Origin: Gemmatimonadota bacterium
GTDB lineage: Bacteria > Gemmatimonadota > Gemmatimonadetes > Gemmatimonadales > GWC2-71-9
Direction of reading: 5' to 3'
DNA: 28,745 nt
Assembly (NCBI GenBank): GCA_003221985.1
Contig: QHUQ01000017.1
Span: forward strand, 1 to 28,745
The notes beneath the pieces were generated by a model. That model was given only the letters and a program-made list of their open reading frames with translations, did not search any database and had not been told where the DNA came from. Shown piece by piece: positions 8,230-17,808 of the stretch; within the stretch, counting starts at the first letter, position 1; each line of letters begins with the position of its first letter. The translations under genes were made by a program, and so were the position numbers.

Positions 8230-9191
8230 TCAAGGTCGGCGATCTGCTCGCCCGCAAGGGCGATCCGCTGCAACTCGAGCTGCTCACGGCCGACGTCGGG
8301 CTCGATCGGGAGATCAAGTCGCCCGAGGCGTCGAGCCCGGGCCTCGTACTGGCGGGCTACACCGCGCGCTTCGTCGGCACCGACCGCATTCATATTCTCG
8401 GCGAGACGGAGATCACGTATCTCACTTCGCTCGACGCGAAGGCGCGGCGCAAATCGGTCGAGACGTTTCTGTCGTATGCGCTCCCGTGCGTCATCATCAC
8501 CAAGGCCCAGGAAGCGCCGGACGAGCTCCTGGCCGTGGCGCGCGAAAAAGGCATACCGATCATCCGCACCCGCCTCAAGACCGCAGAGTTCTACCGTCGC
8601 CTGAAGCCGTTTCTCGACGACGCCTTCGCGCCGCGCACGACGGTGCACGGATCCCTCGCCGACGTGTTCGGCGTGGGGCTGCTGTTTCGCGGCCGGTCGG
8701 GTATCGGCAAGAGCGAGTGCGTGCTCGATCTGGTCGAGCGGGGCCACCGGCTGGTGGCGGACGACGTCGTGCACGTGACGCGCCAGGGCAACGACGTGCT
8801 CATCGGGCGCGGGCACGAGATCTCGCGGCACTACATGGAAATCCGCGGCGTCGGATTGATCGACATCAACGCGCTGTTCGGCATCCGGTCCGTGCGCCAG
8901 CAAAAGCGCATCGAAGTCGTGGTGCAGCTCGAGGACTGGGACAACTCCCGCGAGTACGACCGCACCGGGCTCGACCTCCAGGAAACGGAGCTGCTGGACG
9001 TCGCGCTGCCGCTGGTGACGGTGCCGCTCAATCCCGGCAAGAACCTCACCGTCATCTGCGAAGTCGTGGCGATGAACCATCTGCTGCGCTACAGCGGCGT
9101 CGACTCGGCGCACGCCTTCAACGAACGGCTCATCCGGCGCATGCGAGAGAAAGGCGAGCTGCAGCACTATCTCGAGGAAGACTATGAGTAG
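8226..9191 (+). CDS. hprK: HPr kinase/phosphorylase
   Basis: HprK phosphorylates the regulatory serine of HPr with ATP or pyrophosphate and removes the phosphate with Pi, coupling carbon state to PTS activity. The 321-residue protein has the usual N-terminal domain and a P-loop kinase domain. A conserved His lies at about residue 141 (HGSLADVFGVG), Walker A is GRSGIGKS (about 156-163), and the VADDVVHVTR and GRGHEISRHYMEIRGVGLIDI signature regions follow. The HPr it would act on is encoded 2.2 kb downstream and keeps the target serine. It overlaps hpf by 4 nt and the EIIA gene by 8 nt. Confidence 0.96.
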   Translation: MIKVGDLLARKGDPLQLELLTADVGLDREIKSPEASSPGLVLAGYTARFVGTDRIHILGETEITYLTSLDAKARRKSVETFLSYALPCVIITKAQEAPDELLAVAREKGIPIIRTRLKTAEFYRRLKPFLDDAFAPRTTVHGSLADVFGVGLLFRGRSGIGKSECVLDLVERGHRLVADDVVHVTRQGNDVLIGRGHEISRHYMEIRGVGLIDINALFGIRSVRQQKRIEVVVQLEDWDNSREYDRTGLDLQETELLDVALPLVTVPLNPGKNLTVICEVVAMNHLLRYSGVDSAHAFNERLIRRMREKGELQHYLEEDYE

Positions 9192-9564
9192 CACCCTCCG
9201 CGGGGTCATCGTCTCGCACGCCGCCGTCGCGCAGGCGCTGGTCAGTGCCGTTACGGCCATCACGGGGATTGAAGGTGCGCTCACGCCGGTGTCGAATGAG
9301 GGCTGCGGCACCGAGGCGCTCGCGGAACGGCTGCGCCAGGCGGTGGGCGAGGGCCCGGCGGTGCTGTTCGTGGATCTTCCGGGCGGATCCTGTCTCACCA
9401 GCTCGCTGCGCTATGCGAAGCAGCACGCCGACATCGCCGTGGTGACGGGCGTGAATCTCGCCATGCTGCTCGACTTCGTCTTTCACCGTGACGTCCCGCC
9501 GGCGGAAGCCGCGCGCCGTGCCGTGGACGCCGGTGCCAAGGCCATTCGCGTCACCGCCGCATGA
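9184..9564 (+). CDS. PTS mannose-class EIIA component
   Basis: This 126-residue cytoplasmic EIIA (mannose/fructose/sorbose class) accepts phosphate from HPr. The catalytic His is residue 12 in RGVIVSHAAVAQAL, at the end of the first beta strand as in the family. The FVDLPGGSCLTSSLRYA block matches the conserved D-x-x-GGS region. The ATG overlaps the hprK stop by 8 nt, and its end overlaps EIIB by 4 nt (ATGA). It is a stand-alone IIA, not the IIAB fusion of E. coli ManX. In many proteobacterial versions of this cluster rapZ lies between hprK and EIIA; here there is no room for it. Confidence 0.92.
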   Translation: MSSTLRGVIVSHAAVAQALVSAVTAITGIEGALTPVSNEGCGTEALAERLRQAVGEGPAVLFVDLPGGSCLTSSLRYAKQHADIAVVTGVNLAMLLDFVFHRDVPPAEAARRAVDAGAKAIRVTAA

Positions 9565-10034
9565 CGCTCGCGCTGTACCGCATCGACGACCGGCTGATCC
9601 ATGGCCAGGTGGTAGTGGGCTGGGGGCAGCCGCTCGACGTCTCGTTCATCGTGCTCGTCGATGACGAAGTGAGCGGCAGCGATTGGGAACAGGACCTCTA
9701 CCGTATGGGTGTGCCGCAGCAAATCGAGGTGATCTTCGCATCGGTCGAGCAGGCGGCGTCCCAGCTGCCCGGTTGGGAGTCCGACTCCCGCGTCGGCATT
9801 CTGCTGGTGGGCGACGTCGATACCGCCGTCGCGCTCGCCGGGCGCGCGCCGCAGGTGCGCCGGCTCAATGTGGGCGGCATCCACCACCGCACCGGCCGCA
9901 AAGAGCGGCTGCGCTTCGTGTATTTGACCGACGATGAGGCCGCCAAGCTGAAACAGCTCGCCGCGCGCGGCGTCGAAGTCACCGCCCAGGACGTGCCGAC
10001 CGCGCGCGCGGTACCCGTCGGGGATTTCACGTGA
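9561..10034 (+). CDS. PTS mannose-class EIIB component
   Basis: This 157-residue EIIB takes phosphate from EIIA and passes it to the incoming sugar at the EIIC/EIID permease. The phosphorylated His is residue 14 in YRIDDRLIHGQVVVGWG, the family signature. The later LNVGGIHHRTGRKE block matches the conserved NVGG(I/M) region. It overlaps EIIA by 4 nt and EIIC by 4 nt. Substrate specificity (mannose, sorbose, amino sugar or other) cannot be predicted. Confidence 0.94.
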   Translation: MTLALYRIDDRLIHGQVVVGWGQPLDVSFIVLVDDEVSGSDWEQDLYRMGVPQQIEVIFASVEQAASQLPGWESDSRVGILLVGDVDTAVALAGRAPQVRRLNVGGIHHRTGRKERLRFVYLTDDEAAKLKQLAARGVEVTAQDVPTARAVPVGDFT

Positions 10035-10717
10035 ACCTCCCCATCGAGCTCCTGATCGCGCTGCTGGTGTGGGGAACGCTCGTCGGCGTGGACCTCGTCA
10101 GCCTGCCGCAGATGATGATCGCGCGTCCCCTGGTTGCCGGGACGATCGCCGGGGCGATCCTGGGCGACATCCCGACGGGCCTCAAGCTGGGCGTCGTCTT
10201 CGAGCTGCTGCAGTACGACATCCTGCCCGTCGGCGCGGTCCGCTATCCGGAATACGGACCGGCGACCGTCGCCGCGGTTGCGACGGCGCACGCCTCATCC
10301 GGTGTCCTCGGTCTGGGCCTCGGCGCGGTAGTGGGGCTGGTCACCGGCCTGCTCGGCGGCGTCACGATCAACGTGCTCAGGCGCGTGAACTCGCGGATCG
10401 TGCATGCGGCGGCATTGACGCTCGAATCGGGCGACCCCGAAGCGCTCGTGCGGCTGCACGTCGGTGGGCTGCTGCGCGACGCCCTGCGCGCCGCGCTCGT
10501 GACGAGCGTGGGGCTCCTCCTCGCGTGGTTGGCGCGGCCGCTACTCGGCGTTGTGCTCTCCGAGCGCGGCGCGGTGCTGCTGGCCGTCGCGGCCGTGGCG
10601 ACCGCGTTGGCCGCGGGCGCCGCCGGCACGCTGCGCCTGGTGGGTCGCGGGCCGATACTCGCGTGGTTTGCCGCCGGTCTGGGTGCCGGCATCGTGGCGA
10701 CGATATGGCTGCGGTGA
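10031..10717 (+). CDS. PTS mannose-class EIIC permease subunit
   Basis: This 228-residue polytopic membrane protein forms the sugar channel together with EIID. Hydrophobic segments are visible at the N-terminus (LPIELLIALLVWGTLVGVD), in the RPLVAGTIAGAILGD block, across VLGLGLGAVVGLVTGLLGGV, and in two or more C-terminal helices ending ILAWFAAGLGAGIVATIWLR. RPLVAGTIAGAILGDIPTGLKLGVVFELLQ resembles the conserved ManY region. The GTG start overlaps EIIB by 4 nt. It is somewhat shorter than the E. coli homologue (about 266). Confidence 0.88.
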   Translation: MNLPIELLIALLVWGTLVGVDLVSLPQMMIARPLVAGTIAGAILGDIPTGLKLGVVFELLQYDILPVGAVRYPEYGPATVAAVATAHASSGVLGLGLGAVVGLVTGLLGGVTINVLRRVNSRIVHAAALTLESGDPEALVRLHVGGLLRDALRAALVTSVGLLLAWLARPLLGVVLSERGAVLLAVAAVATALAAGAAGTLRLVGRGPILAWFAAGLGAGIVATIWLR

Positions 10718-11442
10718 ACGCCGCCCTCGCCCGCGCACTGTTGCGGCTGTTCGCCGTGCAGGGCTCGTACAACTACGAGCGCCTGCTCGGCGTGGGCGTC
10801 GGCGTGGCCGAAGAGCCGCTACTGCGCGACCTCGGCGACGGCAAGTATCACCCCGCCGTGGCCCGCGGCGCGCACTTCTTCAACGCGCACCCCTATCTCA
10901 TCGGCCTGGCGGTCGGCGCCGCCGCGCGCGCCGAGCATGACGGCGCTGCCCCCGATCAGATCGAGCGGCTGCGCGAGGCCCTGTGCGGTCCGCTGGGCTC
11001 GCTCGGCGATCGCCTGGTGTGGGCCGGCTGGCTGCCGTTGCTGTCAGGTCTGACGATGGCGGCGATCGCCTTCGGAGCCGGCTGGATCGCGGTGGGGGCG
11101 TTCCTGATCGTCTACAACGTCGGTCACGTCGCGCTGCGCTGGTGGGCGCTACAGGCCGGTTGGACCCACGGGACCCGGGTCAGCGTCGCCCTGCATCACC
11201 CCGTGCTGCAGAGAGCGGGCGCTATTCTCAGTCCGGCGATGGGGTTCGCGGTCGGCGCCGCCCTGCCGCTGACCGCCGCGTATCTCTCCGGGCCGTTCGA
11301 CTCCTGGGCCCGCGTGGCCCTGGCGATCGTCGCCGCGCTGAGCTTCCTGGGGCTGCGCTGGCGCGGCGATCGCCTCAATGGCCTGCGACTCGCCCTCGGG
11401 ATCTCGGCCGTCGCGCTCATCATCGGGCTGCTATGGCCGTGA
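10705..11442 (+). CDS. PTS mannose-class EIID permease subunit
   Basis: EIID is the second membrane subunit of the mannose-class permease. The ~245-residue protein has the family N-terminal block FAVQGSYNYERLLGVG, then HFFNAHPYLIGLAVGAA, LGSLGDRLVWAGWLPLLSGLTM and a hydrophobic C-terminal half. It is shorter than the 275-285 residues of ManZ. The ATG at 10705 overlaps EIIC by 13 nt. The GTG at 10714 would give the 4-nt GTGA overlap used elsewhere in this run and is equally possible. The frame stays open far upstream inside EIIC, but that stretch has no EIID similarity. The end overlaps the HPr gene by 10 nt. Confidence 0.88.
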   Translation: MAAVNAALARALLRLFAVQGSYNYERLLGVGVGVAEEPLLRDLGDGKYHPAVARGAHFFNAHPYLIGLAVGAAARAEHDGAAPDQIERLREALCGPLGSLGDRLVWAGWLPLLSGLTMAAIAFGAGWIAVGAFLIVYNVGHVALRWWALQAGWTHGTRVSVALHHPVLQRAGAILSPAMGFAVGAALPLTAAYLSGPFDSWARVALAIVAALSFLGLRWRGDRLNGLRLALGISAVALIIGLLWP

Positions 11443-11741
11443 TCGAGCGCGACGCCCAGATCGTGAACCCGCTCGGCATGCACGTGCGGCCGGGAGCGGA
11501 GTTCGTGAAGGTGGCGAACAAGTTCCAGTCCGCGATCGAAGTCCACAAGGACGGCGTCGTCGTGAACGGCAAGAGCATCCTGGGCATGATGACCCTGGCG
11601 GCGGAGTGCGGCTCGTCGATTCACATCAAGACCGATGGCGAGGATGCGGAGCAGGCGATGGCCGCGCTGCTCGAGCTGGTCGCTGCGGGCTTTCACGAGA
11701 TGCATCTGAAGCCGCAAGCCAAGGAAAAGGAAGACGCGTGA
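11433..11741 (+). CDS. ptsH: Phosphocarrier protein HPr
   Basis: HPr relays phosphate from enzyme I to EIIA. The 102-residue protein has the His site NPLGMHVRPGAEF (His17, normally numbered His15) and a serine in VVNGKSILGMMTLA (Ser48, equivalent to Ser46), the target of HprK. Both regulatory and transport phosphorylation sites are therefore retained. A charged tail (KPQAKEKEDA) extends beyond the usual 85-90 residues. The ATG at 11433 lies inside the EIID end (CTATGGCCGTGA), so translation is coupled. The end overlaps ptsI by 4 nt (GTGA). Confidence 0.95.
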   Translation: MAVIERDAQIVNPLGMHVRPGAEFVKVANKFQSAIEVHKDGVVVNGKSILGMMTLAAECGSSIHIKTDGEDAEQAMAALLELVAAGFHEMHLKPQAKEKEDA

Positions 11742-13549
11742 GTCCCGCCGACCGGCTGCTGAAAGGCATCGGCGTCTCGCCCGGCATCGCGATGGGGCCG
11801 ACGGTGACGGTCCGCTGGGCGCTGCCCGAGGTCCCGCATCGCGTGGTCCCGCGCACCCAGGTCGAAAAGGAGGTGCGGCGGCTGCGGGCGGCGCTCAAGG
11901 ATGTGCGCGAGCAGCTCAATGAGCTGCGCGCCCGCGCCGAGGCCCGCGCTGGTGTGGACGAGGCGCGCATCTTCGATGCCCAGCTGCTGATGCTCGAGGA
12001 CAAGGACTTCATCGGTGGCGTCGCCGAGCTGATTCGCGAGAACCATTTCACCGCCGAGAAGGCGTTTGAGTTCAAAACGCTCGAGGTGCGCGACCTCTGG
12101 ACCGCCGCGGGCAACCCGCTCCTCAAGGAACGGCTCGCCGATCTGACGGGTGTAGCGATCCGCGTCATTCAGCACCTCATGCACAAGCGCGGCGCGTCGG
12201 ATGTCTGGGAGAGCCTGTCGGAGCCGTCGATTCTCGTCGCCCGGGAGCTGTCCCCCGGGCTCACCGTGCAGCTCGACCGAGCCCACGTCGTGGGTTTGAT
12301 CAGTGAAGAGGGAACGCGCACGTCTCACGCGGCGATCCTGGCCCACTCGATCGGCATCCCGGCGATCTTCGGCCTGCGCGGGGCCGTCGCGCGCATTCCC
12401 GCGGGCACAAAGGCCATCCTCGACGGCACGCAGGGCACGGTGCTCCTCAACCCGACTCCCGAGGAGATTGAGGAAGCCGAGCGCAGGGATGCGAGCCGGC
12501 GCGAGCTATCTGCGCGTCTCGAGGAGGCCGTCACGCAGCCGTCCGTCACCGTGGATGGCGTGCGCATCGCGCTGCGCGGCAACGTGGACCTGCCAGACGA
12601 GGTCGCGCCCGCCAAGGTGCACGGCGCCGAAGGCGTGGGACTGCTGCGGACCGAATTCCTGATTACGGGACATAGTGAGCTGCCGGATGAAGAGACCCAG
12701 ACCAACTATTTCCGGCATGTTGGCGAAGCGTTCGCCGGCCAGCCGGTCGTCATACGGACTTACGATCTCGGCGGCGACAAGTTCCCGGCGCCGTTCCGCA
12801 GTCCCCCGGAGGCAAACCCGTTCCTGGGGTGGCGCGCGATCCGGGTCTGCCTCGACGAGCCGGAGATCTTCCGCACGCAGATCCGCGCCGTCCTCAGGGC
12901 TGCGGTCACAACGAACCTGCACCTCATGATTCCGCTCGTGACGCGGCTCGATGAAGTCGAGCGCACGCGCGAGATGATGCACGAAGAAGCGGCGCGCCTC
13001 GAGCAGAACGGCATCGCGGCGGCGAAGAGCGTGCCGCTGGGTGTCATGGTCGAGACGCCGGCCGCCGCCGTGCTCGCCGATCGCCTGGCGGAGATCAGCG
13101 ACTTTCTCAGCGTCGGTACCAATGACCTGACGCAGTACACGCTGGTCGTGGACCGTGGGAACGCCCGTCTGGCCGACCGGTTTACGCCACACGATCCGAG
13201 TGTGCTGCGGCTCCTCAAACTGGTGGCAGATGCGTCGCGCGCCGCTAACAAACCGGCCAGCGTGTGCGGGGAAATGGCCTCGGAACCGCTCTCGGCATTC
13301 CTTTTGCTTGGGCTCGGCTACGAGACGCTGTCGGTCGCGCCTCCGGCGCTGCCGTTCATCAAGTGGCTCATTCGACAGGTGACGACGGCGCAGGCGCGCG
13401 CAGCAGCGGACGCAGCACTCGCCGCACGCTCCGCGGATCTCGCGCTCGACATATTGCGATTTGCACTTGCCGAAGCGGTCGATCTGACACTGCTCGATCC
13501 TGATGCGCGGTTGCCCGCGGGACGGCGCTCCGGTAATTTGAAACTCTAA
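11738..13549 (+). CDS. ptsI: PTS enzyme I (phosphoenolpyruvate-protein phosphotransferase)
   Basis: Enzyme I autophosphorylates from PEP and phosphorylates HPr. The 603-residue protein starts with GTG 11738, which overlaps the HPr stop and gives LLKGIGVSPGIAMGP, the family opening. The swivelling domain has the phospho-His in GTRTSHAAILAHSIGIPAIFG (about residue 197). The PEP-binding barrel has VGLLRTEFL, DKFPAPFRSPPEANPFLGWRAIR, GVMVETPAA, the SVGTNDLTQYTL block and the catalytic Cys in SVCGEMASEP (about 510). All parts are present at normal length. It ends the PTS run; metK begins 12 nt later without an obvious terminator. Confidence 0.97.
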   Translation: MSPADRLLKGIGVSPGIAMGPTVTVRWALPEVPHRVVPRTQVEKEVRRLRAALKDVREQLNELRARAEARAGVDEARIFDAQLLMLEDKDFIGGVAELIRENHFTAEKAFEFKTLEVRDLWTAAGNPLLKERLADLTGVAIRVIQHLMHKRGASDVWESLSEPSILVARELSPGLTVQLDRAHVVGLISEEGTRTSHAAILAHSIGIPAIFGLRGAVARIPAGTKAILDGTQGTVLLNPTPEEIEEAERRDASRRELSARLEEAVTQPSVTVDGVRIALRGNVDLPDEVAPAKVHGAEGVGLLRTEFLITGHSELPDEETQTNYFRHVGEAFAGQPVVIRTYDLGGDKFPAPFRSPPEANPFLGWRAIRVCLDEPEIFRTQIRAVLRAAVTTNLHLMIPLVTRLDEVERTREMMHEEAARLEQNGIAAAKSVPLGVMVETPAAAVLADRLAEISDFLSVGTNDLTQYTLVVDRGNARLADRFTPHDPSVLRLLKLVADASRAANKPASVCGEMASEPLSAFLLLGLGYETLSVAPPALPFIKWLIRQVTTAQARAAADAALAARSADLALDILRFALAEAVDLTLLDPDARLPAGRRSGNLKL

Positions 13550-13561
13550 GGAACCAACAAC

Positions 13562-16121
<2,560 letters not shown>

Positions 16122-16649
16122 ATGTCCTCCCCGGGGGGAGCCATGCTGCAGGTTCGGGTAGCTCACCTCGGGCTGGATCGCACGACGAACACGCCGGTGG
16201 TGATTCTCCAGGAAAACGAGGGGCAGCGTGTCTTGCCGATCTGGATCGGTCCCGCGGAAGCGAGCGCGATCGCGATGGAGCTGGCCGGCGTCAAATTCTC
16301 CCGCCCGCTCACCCACGACTTGCTCAAGCAGGTGATCGTCGGCCTCGGCGCCGAGCTGCGCAAGGTGATCATCACGCAGGTGAAGGACAACACCTACTTC
16401 GCCGAGCTGCACATCTATCGCGGTGACACCGTGATTCAGATCGATGCCCGCCCGTCCGACTCGATCGCGCTGGCGCTGCGCCTCAAGGCGCCGATCCTGA
16501 CGAGCGAGACGCTGCTCGAGCTGACCTCCGTCGACACGAGTGAAGGCGCGATCCAGCCGGGCTCCGGCGCCGGTCCGCTCGATGCCGACACGCTGAAGTC
16601 ATACCTCCAGAACCTCGATCCCGAAGATTTCGGCAAGTTTACGCCGTAG
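16122..16649 (+). CDS. Bifunctional nuclease family protein (DUF151)
   Basis: This 175-residue protein belongs to the BFN/DUF151 family, some members of which have been reported to have RNase/DNase activity; its role here is unknown. The family core is visible as TNTPVVILQENEGQRVLPIWIGPAEASAIAMEL, then PLTHDLLK, the NTYFAELHI strand and RPSDSIALALRLKAPI. The C-terminal tail is acidic and proline/glycine rich. Two starts compete: ATG 16122, which abuts the ahcY stop, and ATG 16143, which begins MLQVRVAHLGLD like typical family members but has a GGGGGGAG only 2 nt upstream. Confidence 0.9.
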   Translation: MSSPGGAMLQVRVAHLGLDRTTNTPVVILQENEGQRVLPIWIGPAEASAIAMELAGVKFSRPLTHDLLKQVIVGLGAELRKVIITQVKDNTYFAELHIYRGDTVIQIDARPSDSIALALRLKAPILTSETLLELTSVDTSEGAIQPGSGAGPLDADTLKSYLQNLDPEDFGKFTP

Positions 16650-16692
16650 CCTGCTGCTGCTGACGTGCGTTCCCGCTGCGCTCTCCTCCCAA

Positions 16693-17595
16693 ATGGTGAG
16701 CGTCAGCGGTCGCGTCCTACGCGGCGGTCGCGATACCGTCCCCCTGTCCAACGCATGGGTCGTGCTGCATCGGGTCACGCGCGAGCAGGGCGGCCCGATC
16801 GATTCCGTTCGCAGTGACGCCCGTGGCCGCTACCGCATGCTGCTGCGGGATCCCGACAGCGCCGGTGCCTACGTCGTCAGTGCCTGGTACGACAGCCTCG
16901 CGTACTTCTCGTTACCGCTGAATGTTCTCGGCCGCCCGGCCGCCCACGTCGAAGACATCGTCACGTTTCCTACGACCACCAAGGGGCCACCGATCCGGCT
17001 GGCGCGGCGGCTCGCGACGGTGGCGGCGGCTCGGGAAGACGGCACGCGCGAAGTGCTGGAAATCCTGGAGCTCGAGAACACGGGGCGGACGACGCGCGTC
17101 ACCAAGGACACGCTCGAGCCGACCTGGGCGGGACGCGTCCCCGCGCGGGTCGGGCAGTTCCGCGGCGGGCAGGGCGACATCTCACCCGACGCGATGCAGT
17201 TCCGCCACGACAGCGTCATCGTGCTGGGGCCGATCCCCCCGGGCCCCGTGAAGCAGCTCAGCTACGGCTACTCGCTCCCATTGGGCACGCGCGCGCTCGT
17301 GATTCCGATCGATCAGCCGACGGTCGAGCTGAATCTGCTGGTCGAGGACACGGCGGCGGCCGTGACGGCGCCGAAACTGCAAACGCTGGGGGTGCAGGAG
17401 ATCGAGCAGCGCCACTTCGCGGCGTATCGCGCGGGCCCGCTCGCGCCGGGCGACAACGTGGAGATTCGGTTGCCGGCGGGTGCGTTCCGCGCCCAGACAC
17501 TGCTGCCGTATGTCATTGCGATCCTCGCGGCCGGCATGGTGGTCGCGTTGATCTGGGCATTGCGCAAGCGACCGACCGAGCCTAGACTGACCTAG
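16693..17595 (+). CDS. Membrane-anchored protein with carboxypeptidase-regulatory-like N-terminal fold
   Basis: I do not recognise a specific family. The first ~75 residues (VSGRVLRGG, SDARGRYRMLL, YVVSAWYDSL) resemble an Ig-like carboxypeptidase-regulatory domain. The middle is beta-rich (EVLEILELENTG, the GPIPPGPVKQLSYGYSLPLG region) and suggests an extracytoplasmic module. One transmembrane helix (about residues 267-290, LLPYVIAILAAGMVVALIWAL) is followed by a basic tail (RKRPTEPR). ATG 16693 is the first standard start, but the same frame reads upstream as SLRRSLLLLTCVPAALSSQ, a good signal peptide with no ATG, GTG or TTG; an ATT at 16627 or CTG at 16651 could serve. Function is unknown; the ORF is probably real. 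Confidence 0.72.
   Translation: MVSVSGRVLRGGRDTVPLSNAWVVLHRVTREQGGPIDSVRSDARGRYRMLLRDPDSAGAYVVSAWYDSLAYFSLPLNVLGRPAAHVEDIVTFPTTTKGPPIRLARRLATVAAAREDGTREVLEILELENTGRTTRVTKDTLEPTWAGRVPARVGQFRGGQGDISPDAMQFRHDSVIVLGPIPPGPVKQLSYGYSLPLGTRALVIPIDQPTVELNLLVEDTAAAVTAPKLQTLGVQEIEQRHFAAYRAGPLAPGDNVEIRLPAGAFRAQTLLPYVIAILAAGMVVALIWALRKRPTEPRLT
17560..17588 (+). promoter_or_regulatory. Candidate sigma-70 promoter for the B12 operon
   Basis: TTGCGC (17560-17565) and TAGACT (17583-17588) are separated by exactly 17 nt and end about 12 nt before the riboswitch begins. Neither box is a strong match (3/6 and 4/6), and the boxes lie over the end of the preceding gene. The call rests mainly on position. Confidence 0.35.
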
Positions 17596-17599
17596 TCGT

Positions 17600-17790
17600 C
17601 CATTTCGCGAACGGGGATACGGAAGCCGGTGTGAGTCCGGCGCGGCCCCGCCACTGTAACGGGCAGGTTTTGATGTAGGGGCGCAGCATGCTGCGCCCGT
17701 ACTACGCGGACCACCACTGGGATTCGTTCCCGGGAAGGCCTCCGCGTTTTCGCCCGGAGCCAGGAGACGTCTTCGTTCGCGCCACCACGC
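17600..17790 (+). promoter_or_regulatory. Cobalamin riboswitch
   Basis: The leader of the B12 uptake genes has the core elements of the adenosylcobalamin/cobalamin aptamer: GGGATACGGAAGCCGGTGTGAGTCC, then the nearly invariant CCCGCCACTGTAACGGG, then CCGGGAAGGC and the terminal B12 box GAGCCAGGAGACG. The btuF ATG follows within about 25 nt, and GGGAGGG lies immediately before it, so control of translation initiation by ligand is plausible. The variable region between the 5' core and the 3' half holds a 28-nt palindrome. The downstream btu genes support the assignment. Boundaries are approximate. Confidence 0.93.
17675..17702 (+). repeat. 28-nt palindrome in the riboswitch variable region
   Basis: The two arms GTAGGGGCGCAG and CTGCGCCCGTAC flank a CATG centre and pair with a single mismatch (17678/17699). 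It forms a strong hairpin in a peripheral, non-conserved part of the aptamer and probably replaces or extends an optional stem. Confidence 0.85.
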
Positions 17791-17808
17791 AATTCCCTCG
17801 CGGGAGGG

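Noticed and set aside
10069..10704. Upstream extension of the EIID frame through the whole EIIC gene
   Set aside because: The extension is Arg/Gly-rich shadow sequence; EIID similarity begins only near 10714, and EIIC in the other frame is clearly real.
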